A DNA stretch of 64,000 nt, taken from assembly GCF_004168285.1 (NCBI RefSeq), contig NZ_SEWF01000008.1, forward strand, positions 1-64,000. Reading direction: 5' to 3'. Shown here in pieces: positions 52,511 to 61,885 of the stretch. Under the pieces are notes generated by a model. It searched no databases, was not told where the DNA came from, and saw only the letters and a list, made by a program, of their open reading frames with translations. The DNA is from Emticicia agri (GTDB lineage Bacteria > Bacteroidota > Bacteroidia > Cytophagales > Spirosomataceae). Numbering within the stretch: the first letter of the stretch is position 1; every line of letters begins with the position of its first letter. The position numbers and the translations under genes were made by a program.

Positions 52511-53920
52511 ATGCCTACTTTTATAGCCACATATCTTTTATTAAAAAGCAGAAAGTTTTCAGTTAGAAGTTGTATTTTTTGCTTATCTGTTTCTTTCACA
52601 ACATTTGCCCAGAATCCCACACCGCAACAGATTTTTCAGGAATCAATCAATTTCCTCATTCAAACCCAATGCGATTCTACCATTGCAGGCAAGCAATATG
52701 CCGGGGAATGGCCCGTGTATATGAACCTGATTGAACCTTACCTATTTATTGGTAAGAAACAAAAAGCCCGTGACTCTAACTGCTTTAATATATCAGCGAT
52801 ACATAATTTTCTGTCAGAAATTTATCTGCACGACACTACGTTGTCAGCCCTAAAACCTGTTTTACTGAAAGCCTTTCATGAGATTCAGACCTATCAGGTA
52901 GACCATCGATACAATTTCTGGAAACTGTTGCCAACGCCTCGTAATCATCGGATGTTTGGTAAAGACCCACATTTGTTAGTACGACGCCCCACCAACTATC
53001 CGCTCAAATCAAGGTTTATCAACAAAACTGCCAATGTACCCGAAGATGCCGATGATACGGCGCTGGCCAATACAGCTACGTATTATCATAATCAGATTTT
53101 TAACGACTCCGTGAAAGCCCTTTCTTATGCAGGTTTTGATGAGTATTTAGACAAAAAGCGCAAAAACCGGAACTGGTACAATTTTATGCTGCCCTCTCCA
53201 AGGCAATCGGGTGCCTACCTTACCTGGCATCATCAGGAGTATGAATACGACCACTGGACCCCTGTTACTACTTACTTTTCGCTATTATTTATTTTTACGC
53301 CTTTCAGTTCGGCTTATCCTGTAGCCTATCAGCCCTGGATTCCATTCGGGGCCAATGATGTAGATGTGGTGGTGAATAGTAATATTCTTAATTACCTTTC
53401 ACTAACGTCTCAGGTAAACCAAAGCGTAGGTAAAAGCGGTGCCATAAAAGTAATTGAACATAGTGTCAGAAAAAACTTGTGGAGTACCGCCGCAGTCTAT
53501 TATCCCAACAGCTATCATATTGATTATGCAGTAGCTAAAGCTTATCATAATGGTGTAGAGGAGTTAGGCAATGCCGCAAAAAAAATAGCTAAACATCTTT
53601 TAGAAACACAACAGGCCAATGGGAGTTTTGAAAGCAAACCTTGGGTAAATAAAAAAGATATTATCCAGTCAACGGCCTATGCGCTTCATGCCATGTTAGA
53701 TTTACGAGACAAGGGGGTAGCTATACCTGACGAAAATATCAGAAAAGCTATTGATTTTTTGGTATCAAAAGCACAAAGAGCAAACGGCCTGTGCCATTGG
53801 GAAGGAGGTGTTTATTTTTCAGGCGGCACTTTGTTGCGTAATATTCTTATCTGGCAATCAGACGCCTATACAACTGCTTTGATAGCCAAGTGTTTTCAGA
53901 GGTATGATAAGGTGTATTGA
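52511..53920 (+). CDS. Secreted alpha-toroid protein with DxDDTA motif
   Basis: Product of 469 residues from the ATG at 52511, with a signal-like N-terminus cut near 'FTTFAQ-N'. Near residue 165 is 'VPEDADDTALANTATYY', a DxDDTA motif as in class II (protonation-initiated) terpene cyclases. Near residue 375 'LLETQQANGSFESKPWVNKK' and 'STAYALHAMLDL' resemble the QW-type alpha-toroid repeats of cyclases and prenyltransferases. An exported protein of this kind would be unusual; it may also be a glycan-acting toroid. I do not recognise the exact family. A GTG at 52499 is an alternative start. Confidence 0.55.
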   Translation: MPTFIATYLLLKSRKFSVRSCIFCLSVSFTTFAQNPTPQQIFQESINFLIQTQCDSTIAGKQYAGEWPVYMNLIEPYLFIGKKQKARDSNCFNISAIHNFLSEIYLHDTTLSALKPVLLKAFHEIQTYQVDHRYNFWKLLPTPRNHRMFGKDPHLLVRRPTNYPLKSRFINKTANVPEDADDTALANTATYYHNQIFNDSVKALSYAGFDEYLDKKRKNRNWYNFMLPSPRQSGAYLTWHHQEYEYDHWTPVTTYFSLLFIFTPFSSAYPVAYQPWIPFGANDVDVVVNSNILNYLSLTSQVNQSVGKSGAIKVIEHSVRKNLWSTAAVYYPNSYHIDYAVAKAYHNGVEELGNAAKKIAKHLLETQQANGSFESKPWVNKKDIIQSTAYALHAMLDLRDKGVAIPDENIRKAIDFLVSKAQRANGLCHWEGGVYFSGGTLLRNILIWQSDAYTTALIAKCFQRYDKVY

Positions 53921-54068
53921 TAATTTTCTTTAAAAATTTATTTTATTGAGTAGGGACTTAACATTTTTCAATTCATTTAAAACTTATATATAGTTTTCAT
54001 GTTCTTTAATTAGATTTAATACAAGATTTATAATAACTTCGGTTATGGTAATTTACTCACTACTTGGT

Positions 54069-54371
54069 ATGGACAAGAAAACTAAACCCAATATTTCTCC
54101 AACGGCATTTTGGGACGTTAATTTTAACAAGATAGACTTTGAACATAATAGTCTTTTTGTAATGGACAAGGTTTTCAATTATGGCACATGGTCAGATATT
54201 ATTGAAACATTAAGATTCTATGGCATAGAAAGAGTAAAAAAAGAAATCATACACGCTCCATATTTCAAGAATACTACACTTTCTTTTCTTTGTCTTATTC
54301 TTAACTTGAAGGAAAAAGATTTTGAAGCATACCAGCGAAGACAAGCAAGACCATCTATCTGGGATCAGTAA
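54069..54371 (+). CDS. DUF6922-type small protein, partner of AbiEii-like gene
   Basis: Product of 100 residues from the ATG at 54069. 'ISPTAFWDVNFNKIDFEHNS' and 'FNYGTWSDIIETLRFYG' fit DUF6922, a small protein usually encoded before AbiEii/AbiGii-type nucleotidyltransferases. Its role may be that of an antitoxin or scaffold. The next gene starts 11 bases after its stop. Confidence 0.75.
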   Translation: MDKKTKPNISPTAFWDVNFNKIDFEHNSLFVMDKVFNYGTWSDIIETLRFYGIERVKKEIIHAPYFKNTTLSFLCLILNLKEKDFEAYQRRQARPSIWDQ

Positions 54372-54382
54372 TACCATGTACC

Positions 54383-55012
54383 ATGCTATATACAACTACT
54401 GTTAAAGAAAGTACTTACGAGTTACTTAAAAAACTCATGCAAATACCCGAGTTATCGGAATTTGTTTTGGTTGGTGGTACTAATCTATCTCTAAAATTCG
54501 GGCACCGCATTTCGATAGATTTACACCTCTTTACGAACACTGAGTTTGACAGAGAAGAAGTATTTACGGGCATTGTTACAGCACTCCCTCAAACTATTAA
54601 GATTGACGAAAGAAAACAGACCATCTGGCTTACTATTGAAGGAGTAAAAGTTGATGTCATTTTACATAAATATCCATATATCAGACCCATTCAAATAATA
54701 GATGCCATTCGTTTTATGTCAGTTGAAGATATTATTCCTATGAAATTAGAGGCAATGGCGACAAGAGGTGCAAAAAAGGATTTTTGGGATATTGCAGAAC
54801 TGCTCAACTATTATAATCTACAAACAATGTTAGAGTTTTACGAACTGAAATACCCTAACAGCGATATTGGGCATATCATTCGTTCAATGACCTACTTTGT
54901 TGATGCAGAAGTTCAAAAAGATGACCCTGAAGACCTAAAAGGTATCACATGGGCGCAAGTAAAATCAAAAATAAAGAAAACCGTTGAATTGTTTGTAAGA
55001 CAGCAGTTATAG
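54383..55012 (+). CDS. AbiEii/AbiGii-type nucleotidyltransferase, altered active site
   Basis: Product of 209 residues. 'FVLVGGTNLSLKFGHRISID' followed by LHLF is the nucleotidyltransferase motif, but the usual DxD (DLDLF) reads DLHLF. The third acidic position is in 'GVKVDVILHKYP'. The helical part 'DIIPMKLEAMATRGAKKDFW' is typical of AbiEii toxins. In AbiE systems the toxin modifies tRNA or a similar target. The D-to-H change suggests reduced or altered catalysis. Paired with the DUF6922 gene; a weak hairpin (55014-55040) follows. Confidence 0.82.
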   Translation: MLYTTTVKESTYELLKKLMQIPELSEFVLVGGTNLSLKFGHRISIDLHLFTNTEFDREEVFTGIVTALPQTIKIDERKQTIWLTIEGVKVDVILHKYPYIRPIQIIDAIRFMSVEDIIPMKLEAMATRGAKKDFWDIAELLNYYNLQTMLEFYELKYPNSDIGHIIRSMTYFVDAEVQKDDPEDLKGITWAQVKSKIKKTVELFVRQQL

Positions 55013-55202
55013 CATTTTTGCATACTTCAATAGCAAAAATACGTCTCCATACTTGGCTATTTTCCTCTTCACAATTAATCCTTTCCTCTATTGTTCAATA
55101 AATTTCATGCGCATTTTCAGCCTTTTCACAACCATTTACGTCTTCTTTATGTTGTTTGTGCAGCAGCTATTAATTTTTTATTAATAATTTCACAAAAGAT
55201 AT

Positions 55203-56474
55203 ATGACGTTTGCCAATAACGTTACAGGCAACTCTCCGATAACGACCAATAAACGTAAGATATTCAATGATCCGGTTTATGGATTTGTAACGATACATTC
55301 AGATTTAATTTTCGACCTGATTGAGCATCCTTTTTTCCAGCGTTTACGTCGTATAAAGCAATTGGGTATGGCAGAGCTGGTTTACCCCGGTGCCTTACAC
55401 ACACGTTTCCATCATGCGTTAGGGGCTATGCACTTAATGCACGAGGTTTTGGTGGTGCTACAATCGAAAGGGCAGGCTATATCCGAAAGTGAATTTGAAG
55501 CGGCACAAATAGCAATTCTGCTGCATGATATAGGGCATGGACCATTTTCTCATGTACTTGAATACACTATTTTAGACCAGGTGCATCATGAGCATATTTC
55601 ATCTTTGTTGATGGAAAAACTTAACAGAGAGTTTGACGGAAAACTTTCTTTAGCTATTGAAATGTTTAACGGCACTTATGAACGTGATTTTTTTCATCAA
55701 CTGATTTCGAGTCAGTTAGATATGGACAGGCTGGATTATCTGAACCGTGATTGTTTTTTTACCGGAGTGGCAGAAGGAACCATTGGCGTAGACAGAATTA
55801 TCAAGATGCTAAACGTAGTGGGTAATCAGTTGGTAGTAGAAGAAAAAGGCGTATTAAGTGTTGAAAATTTTCTAAGTGCCCGACGCCTGATGTACTGGCA
55901 GGTATATTTACATAAAACCGCTATTTGTGCCGAAACTATGCTCATGCAGATTATCAGACGTGCCAGAGAATTGATTAATCAGGGAGAGGAATTATTTGCG
56001 AATCCGGCATTTTTAGTTTTTTTGAAAGAAAACGTCAGTTTAAAAGAGTTTCAAAACAATGATAAGTATCTGCAAGCGTTTACACTATTAGACGATTACG
56101 ACATCTGGGCTTGTGTAAAAAACTGGCAGTTTCATGCTGATAAAATTTTATCGACCATTTGCAGAGATTTACTGAACAGAAACCTGTTCAAAATCAAAAT
56201 AGCTAATAAACCCATAGAACCAGCACTTATTAGTTCATTAAAACAAGCACTCATTGACAACGGTATCCCCGACAATCAGTTAGACTATTTTATCACCGAA
56301 GGCGACGTAAGCAACAAAGGTTACGTGCGCGGTGATGAAACCATCTACATTTGCACCAAAAATAAAGAAGTAGTAGACATTGCCGATGCCTCAGATTTAC
56401 CGACCATCAAGGCATTGAGCAACATCGTGAAAAAATACTATGTATGTTGGGGCAAAAATGTATATTTGCAATGA
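55203..56474 (+). CDS. HD-domain phosphohydrolase (COG1078/dGTPase-like)
   Basis: Product of 423 residues. Starts with 'RKIFNDPVYGFVTIHSDLIF'. The HD site is spread over 'HTRFHHALGAMHLMH' and 'AILLHDIGHGPFSH', and 'SSQLDMDRLDYLNRDCFFTG' holds the later Asp. These proteins hydrolyse nucleotides (dNTPs or similar); the exact substrate is not readable. It stands upstream of the lpx cluster on the same strand with a 133-bp gap. In other Bacteroidota this neighbour is conserved. Confidence 0.9.
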   Translation: MTFANNVTGNSPITTNKRKIFNDPVYGFVTIHSDLIFDLIEHPFFQRLRRIKQLGMAELVYPGALHTRFHHALGAMHLMHEVLVVLQSKGQAISESEFEAAQIAILLHDIGHGPFSHVLEYTILDQVHHEHISSLLMEKLNREFDGKLSLAIEMFNGTYERDFFHQLISSQLDMDRLDYLNRDCFFTGVAEGTIGVDRIIKMLNVVGNQLVVEEKGVLSVENFLSARRLMYWQVYLHKTAICAETMLMQIIRRARELINQGEELFANPAFLVFLKENVSLKEFQNNDKYLQAFTLLDDYDIWACVKNWQFHADKILSTICRDLLNRNLFKIKIANKPIEPALISSLKQALIDNGIPDNQLDYFITEGDVSNKGYVRGDETIYICTKNKEVVDIADASDLPTIKALSNIVKKYYVCWGKNVYLQ

Positions 56475-56607
56475 TTTTGCTATGTTGTGAATTATTTTTG
56501 TACTATTTCAAGAATATTTTCGACAAAAATTATTTTGTCGGCACTCAATTTAACCAAAGTGTCACTGTATACAACTAACGCAAAGTTTAAACTCGCTTAA
56601 GTATCTT

Positions 56608-57660
56608 ATGCAATTTACGATAAAGCAAATAGCTCACTTACTGAATGGAGAAGTCAAAGGCGACGACTCCCTGACAGTCAGCAAGTTAGCCAAAATTGAA
56701 CAAGGTGTTCCTGGCGATATATCATTTCTTGCCAATCAGAAATACGAGCATTTTATCTATACTACCAAGGCTTCAGCCGTCATTGTCGGGAAAGATTTTG
56801 TTCCTAAAAAAGAAATTTCTGCTGCGCTGATTATAGTCAAAGACCCCTATAATTCATTTACGCAACTGCTTGAAGAGTATCAGAAGATTTTGAATTTTTC
56901 TAAGAAAGGCCTTGAGCAACCGGTCTTTGTAGGACAAGGAACAGAGATAGGTGAAGGTGCCTATCAGGGTGCCTTTTCTTATGTCGGAAACAATACAAAA
57001 ATAGGAAAAAATGTAAAGATTTACCCTCAGGTATATATAGGCGATAACGTAACCATTGGCGACAATACACTGATTTATGCCGGTGTAAAAATATATAGCA
57101 ATACCATTATTGGTAACAATTGTGTGTTTCATGCAGGTGCAGTAATAGGCAGCGACGGCTTTGGGTTTGCTCCTCAGGAAGATGGCACCTATAAAACTAT
57201 TCCTCAATTGGGGAACGTACTGATTGAAGATAATGTAAGTATCGGAGCCAATACAACCATTGATTGTGCTACTATGGGTTCTACCATTATCCGTCAGGGT
57301 GTAAAAATTGATAATTTAGTTCAGATTGCACATAATGTAGAAATCGGAAAAAATACCGTAATTGCAGCACAAACCGGTATAGCCGGTTCAGCAGTTATCG
57401 GCGAAAATTGTGTATTTGGCGGTCAGGTGGGTGTAGTAGGGCATATTTCAGTAGCAAACGGTACAAAAGTCGGCGCACAAACAGGCATTACAAGAGGAAT
57501 CAAAAAAGAAAATACTTCGGTAGCAGGAAAACCTGTATCAGAATTAAACGACTATCTTCGGTCGGTAGCTGTTTTCAGAAAACTCCCACAATTAGAAAAA
57601 CAAGTCAGAGAGTTGGAAAAACGCCTTGAAGAGCTAATTGCCGAGGGAGTATTTTCATAG
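56608..57660 (+). CDS. lpxD: UDP-3-O-acylglucosamine N-acyltransferase
   Basis: Product of 350 residues, the usual length. N-terminal uridine-binding part ('TIKQIAHLLNGEVKGDDSLT') then left-handed beta-helix hexapeptides ('GENCVFGGQVGVVGHISVAN'). It transfers a second 3-hydroxyacyl chain in lipid A synthesis. The lipid A run lpxD, lpxC-fabZ, lpxA follows closely. Confidence 0.96.
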   Translation: MQFTIKQIAHLLNGEVKGDDSLTVSKLAKIEQGVPGDISFLANQKYEHFIYTTKASAVIVGKDFVPKKEISAALIIVKDPYNSFTQLLEEYQKILNFSKKGLEQPVFVGQGTEIGEGAYQGAFSYVGNNTKIGKNVKIYPQVYIGDNVTIGDNTLIYAGVKIYSNTIIGNNCVFHAGAVIGSDGFGFAPQEDGTYKTIPQLGNVLIEDNVSIGANTTIDCATMGSTIIRQGVKIDNLVQIAHNVEIGKNTVIAAQTGIAGSAVIGENCVFGGQVGVVGHISVANGTKVGAQTGITRGIKKENTSVAGKPVSELNDYLRSVAVFRKLPQLEKQVRELEKRLEELIAEGVFS

Positions 57661-57697
57661 CTAAAAGTAGCTAAACCGAAAAATAAGATAATTGCCT

Positions 57698-59089
57698 ATG
57701 AACGTTAAGCAACAAACCATTCAAAAGAAAGTTTCAATTACAGGGGTAGGATTGCATACCGGCGAAAATGTAACGCTTACTATACAACCTGCGCCTATCA
57801 ACCACGGTTATAAATTTCAAAGAATCGACTTAGAAAACAAGCCCATTATAGAAGCCGATGTAGATTATGTGGTAGATACCTCAAGAGGCACGGTTTTAGA
57901 AAAAGAGGGAGCAAGAGTACACACCACCGAACATATTCTGGCCGCTTTGGTTGGTTTACAGATTGACAATGTACTGATACAGTTAGATGGGCCTGAAATC
58001 CCTATTTTAGATGGTAGTGCCATCAGATTTGTTGAATTATTAGAAGAAGCAGGCATTGAAGAACAACATTCTTTACGTAATTATTATGAGGTAACTGAAG
58101 CTATCCATTACCGCAATGATGAACGTAGTATTGAATTAGCGGCCTTACCTTTAAACGACTATCGTGTAACGGCTATGGTTGATTATAACTCAACTATTCT
58201 TCATAGCCAGCATGCACAGTTGCATGCCATTGAGTTGTTTAAAGAAGAAATTGCTCCTTGCCGTACTTTTGTTTTTTTACATGAGTTAGAAGCACTCTTC
58301 AAAGCAGGACTCATTAAAGGTGGCGATATCGGGAATGCCGTAGTTATTGTAGATAAAGAGGTTTCAGAGGCAGAAGTGGAAAGCCTTTCTCAATTATTAA
58401 ACAAGCCTAAAATTCATGTAGGCAAAACAGGTATTCTTAACGATGCCCCATTGCGTTTTCCTAACGAACCCGCCCGTCATAAATTATTAGACGTGATGGG
58501 AGATTTAGCGTTGGTAGGTCGTCCGTTAAAAGCTCATATTTTAGCCGCACGCCCGGGCCATAAGCCCAATGTAGAACTGGCCAAGAAAATCAAAAAACAA
58601 ATGCTTGATTCGGCTAAAGGGGCACCACAGTATGACCCAAATACGCCTCCGGTACTTAATGTCAACGATATAGCTAAATTATTACCGCATCGTTATCCAT
58701 TTGCTTTATTAGATAAAATTGTATATCTGGACGGACAAACCGTGATTGGTATCAAAAATATCACAATGAACGAGCCACAGTTTACAGGACACTTCCCTGA
58801 TAATCCTGTAATGCCCGGTGTATTACAAATTGAGGCTATTGCACAGAATGGTGGTGTGTTGGTGCTGACTTCTACCGGAAATCCTGAAGCCTACTGGCCC
58901 TATCTGGTAAGTATAGACAATTGCCGTTTCTATAGAAATGTGCTGCCTGGCGATACCCTTATTATCAGATGTTCGTTACTGGCTCCGATCAAATTAGGTG
59001 TAGCCAAAATGCACGGTGATGCCTGGGTAGGCAAAAACCTTGTGTGCGATGTAAACATGACCGCACGTTTAGTGAAAAAAGCAAAATAA
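57698..59089 (+). CDS. lpxC-fabZ: Fused UDP-3-O-acyl-GlcNAc deacetylase / 3-hydroxyacyl-ACP dehydratase
   Basis: Product of 463 residues. The LpxC half (to about 310) has the zinc site 'HTTEHILAALVGLQIDNVLI' and 'LLDVMGDLALVGRPLKAHIL'. The FabZ half begins near 'IAKLLPHRYPFALLDKI' and has the dehydratase site 'GHFPDNPVMPGVLQIEAIAQ'. The fusion is a known feature of Bacteroidota. One enzyme makes the committed step to lipid A, the other dehydrates hydroxyacyl-ACP. The ATG at 57698 is used; a TTG lies two codons upstream. Confidence 0.97.
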   Translation: MNVKQQTIQKKVSITGVGLHTGENVTLTIQPAPINHGYKFQRIDLENKPIIEADVDYVVDTSRGTVLEKEGARVHTTEHILAALVGLQIDNVLIQLDGPEIPILDGSAIRFVELLEEAGIEEQHSLRNYYEVTEAIHYRNDERSIELAALPLNDYRVTAMVDYNSTILHSQHAQLHAIELFKEEIAPCRTFVFLHELEALFKAGLIKGGDIGNAVVIVDKEVSEAEVESLSQLLNKPKIHVGKTGILNDAPLRFPNEPARHKLLDVMGDLALVGRPLKAHILAARPGHKPNVELAKKIKKQMLDSAKGAPQYDPNTPPVLNVNDIAKLLPHRYPFALLDKIVYLDGQTVIGIKNITMNEPQFTGHFPDNPVMPGVLQIEAIAQNGGVLVLTSTGNPEAYWPYLVSIDNCRFYRNVLPGDTLIIRCSLLAPIKLGVAKMHGDAWVGKNLVCDVNMTARLVKKAK

Positions 59090-59167
59090 AGCTACAACCA
59101 CCGGCTAAAACTGTAAGCTAATCACTTGTAGTTTGGCTTACCAATACTAAGCAATAATCAAACAATT

Positions 59168-59968
59168 ATGAATCAACCATTAGCATTCATACATCCAGAC
59201 GCCAAAATAGCTCATAACGTTGTTGTGGAGCCATTTGCTGTGATAAATAAAGATGTAGAAATTGGTGAAGGAACATGGATAGGCTCTCATGCAATTATCA
59301 TGGAGGGTGCAAGAATCGGAAAAAACTGCCGTATATTTCCCGGGGCGGTTATCTCGGCTGTTCCACAGGATTTAAAATTTAAGGGTGAAGATACAAAAAC
59401 CATTATTGGTGATAACACCACTATCCGGGAATGTGTAACTGTCAATCGTGGAACAGTAGATAAATACCGTACCGAAATTGGCTCAAACTGCCTCATTATG
59501 GCTTATACACATATTGCCCACGATTGTATTGTTGGTAATCATGTGATTCTTGCCAACTGTGTGCAATTAGCCGGACATATTACCGTAGGCGACTACGCCA
59601 ATATCGGTGGGATGTCAGCCGTACAACAATTTGTTAAAATCGGCAAGCATACCTATATAGGAGGTTGTTCACAAATCCGCAAAGATGTTCCTCCTTATAT
59701 CAAAGCTGCCCGTGAGCCACTTTCTTATGCAGGTATCAACTCGGTAGGGCTGAGACGTAGAGGTCATTCTGACGAAAAAATTGCAGAAATACAGGATATT
59801 TACCGCTATATCTATCTGAAAGGACTGAATAACAGTGATGCCATCAGTCAGGTAGAATTAGAATTTCAGGCATCTCCTGAGCGTGACGAAATCCTGAATT
59901 TTATCTCTAATTCTGAAAGAGGAATCATCAAAAGTCCTGCAAAAAAAGGTTCAGAAAGTGACTATTGA
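59168..59968 (+). CDS. lpxA: Acyl-ACP-UDP-GlcNAc O-acyltransferase
   Basis: Product of 266 residues, close to the E. coli length. Beta-helix hexapeptides with the catalytic His in 'MAYTHIAHDCIVGNHVILAN' and the C-terminal 'RGHSDEKIAEIQDIYRYIYL'. Makes the first acyl transfer in lipid A synthesis. It overlaps the following ABC ATPase gene by 11 bases. Confidence 0.97.
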   Translation: MNQPLAFIHPDAKIAHNVVVEPFAVINKDVEIGEGTWIGSHAIIMEGARIGKNCRIFPGAVISAVPQDLKFKGEDTKTIIGDNTTIRECVTVNRGTVDKYRTEIGSNCLIMAYTHIAHDCIVGNHVILANCVQLAGHITVGDYANIGGMSAVQQFVKIGKHTYIGGCSQIRKDVPPYIKAAREPLSYAGINSVGLRRRGHSDEKIAEIQDIYRYIYLKGLNNSDAISQVELEFQASPERDEILNFISNSERGIIKSPAKKGSESDY

Positions 59969-60578
59969 GCTCGCTAATATAGGTAAGAAATACCGCAACG
60001 AATGGATTTTTCGCCATACCAGTTTGTCTTTCTCAGCCAAAGAAAGTTATACTTTTGTTGGGCCTAATGGTAGCGGGAAATCCACTCTTTTACAAGTAAT
60101 TGCAGGTGTCTTACCACATACCGAAGGGCAAATTACTTATACTTCAAACGGCCAACCTATCAGCATTGATGATATTTTCAGGAAAATTGTTATTGCTGCG
60201 CCTTATCTTGAACTCATTGAAGAGTTTACCTTGCTTGAAATCGTAGAATTTCATCAGCAATTCAAGCCTTTTAAAAATCACATCTCCCCTACTCAACTTC
60301 TTGAACTCATCGAGTTGGCTCCTCATAAAAACAAATCGGTCAAAAACTTTTCGTCAGGCATGAAACAACGCCTGAAATTAGGTTTAGCCTTTTATTCTGA
60401 CTGCCCCATTATTCTCTTAGACGAACCCACCTCTAACCTTGATGCTCAGGCTACACAATGGTATCTGAATCAGGTAGAGCAACACACGCAAGAGCGTTTA
60501 CTGATTATATGCTCCAACCAACCCCACGAATACGCTTTCTGTAAGAATATAGTTGATGTGAGGGATTTTAAGAAATGA
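59958..60578 (+). CDS. ABC transporter ATP-binding protein
   Basis: Product of 206 residues. Walker A 'GPNGSGKSTLL', signature 'NFSSGMKQRLKLGLAF' and Walker B 'PIILLDEPTSNLD'. No permease is adjacent, so the partner is elsewhere. It overlaps lpxA by 11 bases and starts with GTG, so it is translationally coupled to lipid A genes; a role in envelope lipid or ion transport is inferred only. Confidence 0.9.
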   Translation: MTIELANIGKKYRNEWIFRHTSLSFSAKESYTFVGPNGSGKSTLLQVIAGVLPHTEGQITYTSNGQPISIDDIFRKIVIAAPYLELIEEFTLLEIVEFHQQFKPFKNHISPTQLLELIELAPHKNKSVKNFSSGMKQRLKLGLAFYSDCPIILLDEPTSNLDAQATQWYLNQVEQHTQERLLIICSNQPHEYAFCKNIVDVRDFKK

Positions 60579-60614
60579 GGTAAGAAATCTAATAAAATAT
60601 TAGGGCGATTTTTC

Positions 60615-60743
60615 GTAGAGACGCATTGCATGCGTCTTCAAGGGTCTATGCACCCCAGCATATACTATTCAGGAAAATAGAATTAAGATAGACAATATAT
60701 GACATTCATAGGCTCTTGAAGACACCATGCATGGCGTCTCTAC
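60615..60743. repeat. Inverted-repeat element, GTAGAGACGCATTGCATGCGTC family
   Basis: The left arm GTAGAGACGCATTGCATGCG (60615-60634, to about 60650) is inversely repeated at 60707-60743, ending GGCGTCTCTAC. Each arm holds its own hairpin. It lies between the ABC gene and queG, which are convergent. Confidence 0.85.
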
Positions 60744-60773
60744 TACATTGATTTTCAGGTTTTGTTCATAATT

Positions 60774-61712
60774 TCACTCTTCCCTCACAAAATCAATATT
60801 CCGTTTCAACCCCTCCAACTTAGTCCGCTTCACGGCCGACCTGCGAAAGATTTCCTGGAAGAGTTCTTCTGTAATTTCCTCCCAATCCTTTTTTGTGAAT
60901 TCAGCCAGTTGAGGATTCAGATTAAATTCCGGTGTAGAATGAGGGCGAGCGAAAGAATTCCAGGGGCATACGTCCTGACAAATATCACAGCCAAAAATCC
61001 AGTTTTCCATTTTGCCTTTTACTTCGTCAGGAATAGCCTCTTTCAGTTCAATGGTATAATAGCTGATACATTTACTGCCGTCTACTACATAAGGTTCAAC
61101 AATGGCATCGGTAGGGCAAGCATCTATACAACGGGTGCAGGTACCACAGTAATCTTTTATGGCTCCATCGGGCTGTATTTCAAGGTCGCAGATGATTTCG
61201 CCTATAAAGAAAAAGCTCCCTATTTCACGGTTAATCAGGTTGGTATGTTTGCCTAACCAACCTGCGCCACTTTTTTTTGCCCATGCTTTATCCATCACCG
61301 GAGCCGAATCGACAAATACTCTGCCATTCACCTCTCCTATTTCTTCCGAAATCGCCTCCATCAAATCCTTTAGCTTGTCTTTCATCACAAAATGATAGTC
61401 TTTACCATAGGCATATTTAGACAGTTTAAGGTTTTCAGGCGCTTGCGGTAAAGTTTTTTCGGGATAATAATTAAGTATAAGAGTAATTACCGACTTTGCA
61501 CCCTCTACTAACAGGCGAGGGTCAAGGCGTTTGTCGAAGTAATTAGCCATATAGGCCATTTTGCCATGATAATTTTTACTGAGCCATGCTTCTAAACGGG
61601 GGGCTTCTTCTTCTAAAAACTCAGCTTTAGAAATACCACAATAATCAAAGCCTAATTCTCTGGCTTTGGTTTTAATCAGATTAGCATATTTTACTGCATA
61701 CGATTGAAGCAT
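60774..61712 (-). CDS. queG: Epoxyqueuosine reductase QueG
   Basis: Product of 312 residues. Two [4Fe-4S] ferredoxin clusters: '[17 protein letters not shown]' and '[13 protein letters not shown]'. The N-part '[20 protein letters not shown]' and '[18 protein letters not shown]' is the cobalamin-dependent reductase domain. It makes the last step of queuosine synthesis in tRNA wobble position 34. Its -7 box (61717-61724) is only four bases before the ATG. Confidence 0.95.
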   Translation of the reverse strand: MLQSYAVKYANLIKTKARELGFDYCGISKAEFLEEEAPRLEAWLSKNYHGKMAYMANYFDKRLDPRLLVEGAKSVITLILNYYPEKTLPQAPENLKLSKYAYGKDYHFVMKDKLKDLMEAISEEIGEVNGRVFVDSAPVMDKAWAKKSGAGWLGKHTNLINREIGSFFFIGEIICDLEIQPDGAIKDYCGTCTRCIDACPTDAIVEPYVVDGSKCISYYTIELKEAIPDEVKGKMENWIFGCDICQDVCPWNSFARPHSTPEFNLNPQLAEFTKKDWEEITEELFQEIFRRSAVKRTKLEGLKRNIDFVREE

Positions 61713-61716
61713 GGTA

Positions 61717-61724
61717 CAAATATA
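61717..61724 (-). promoter_or_regulatory. -7 box (TATATTTG) at the queG start
   Basis: Perfect TAnnTTTG on the minus strand ending four bases before the ATG, suggesting a leaderless transcript, as at menF. Confidence 0.4.
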
Positions 61725-61885
61725 TAGTTAAATAGCCAGATAGATTTACTTAAACATTTTCAGGATAATTTAACATATCTTACTACCGTAGAATAGAAGT
61801 TTCAAAACATTTATTTTCGTCATACAAAATCCATCTTTATCTTTAGCAAAATTTCATTTTTACACAACAAAACAAATCTACTCAC

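Noticed and set aside
60762-61256. A 164-codon plus-strand frame over queG
   Set aside because: It is antisense to the two ferredoxin clusters of queG, which is the supported gene.
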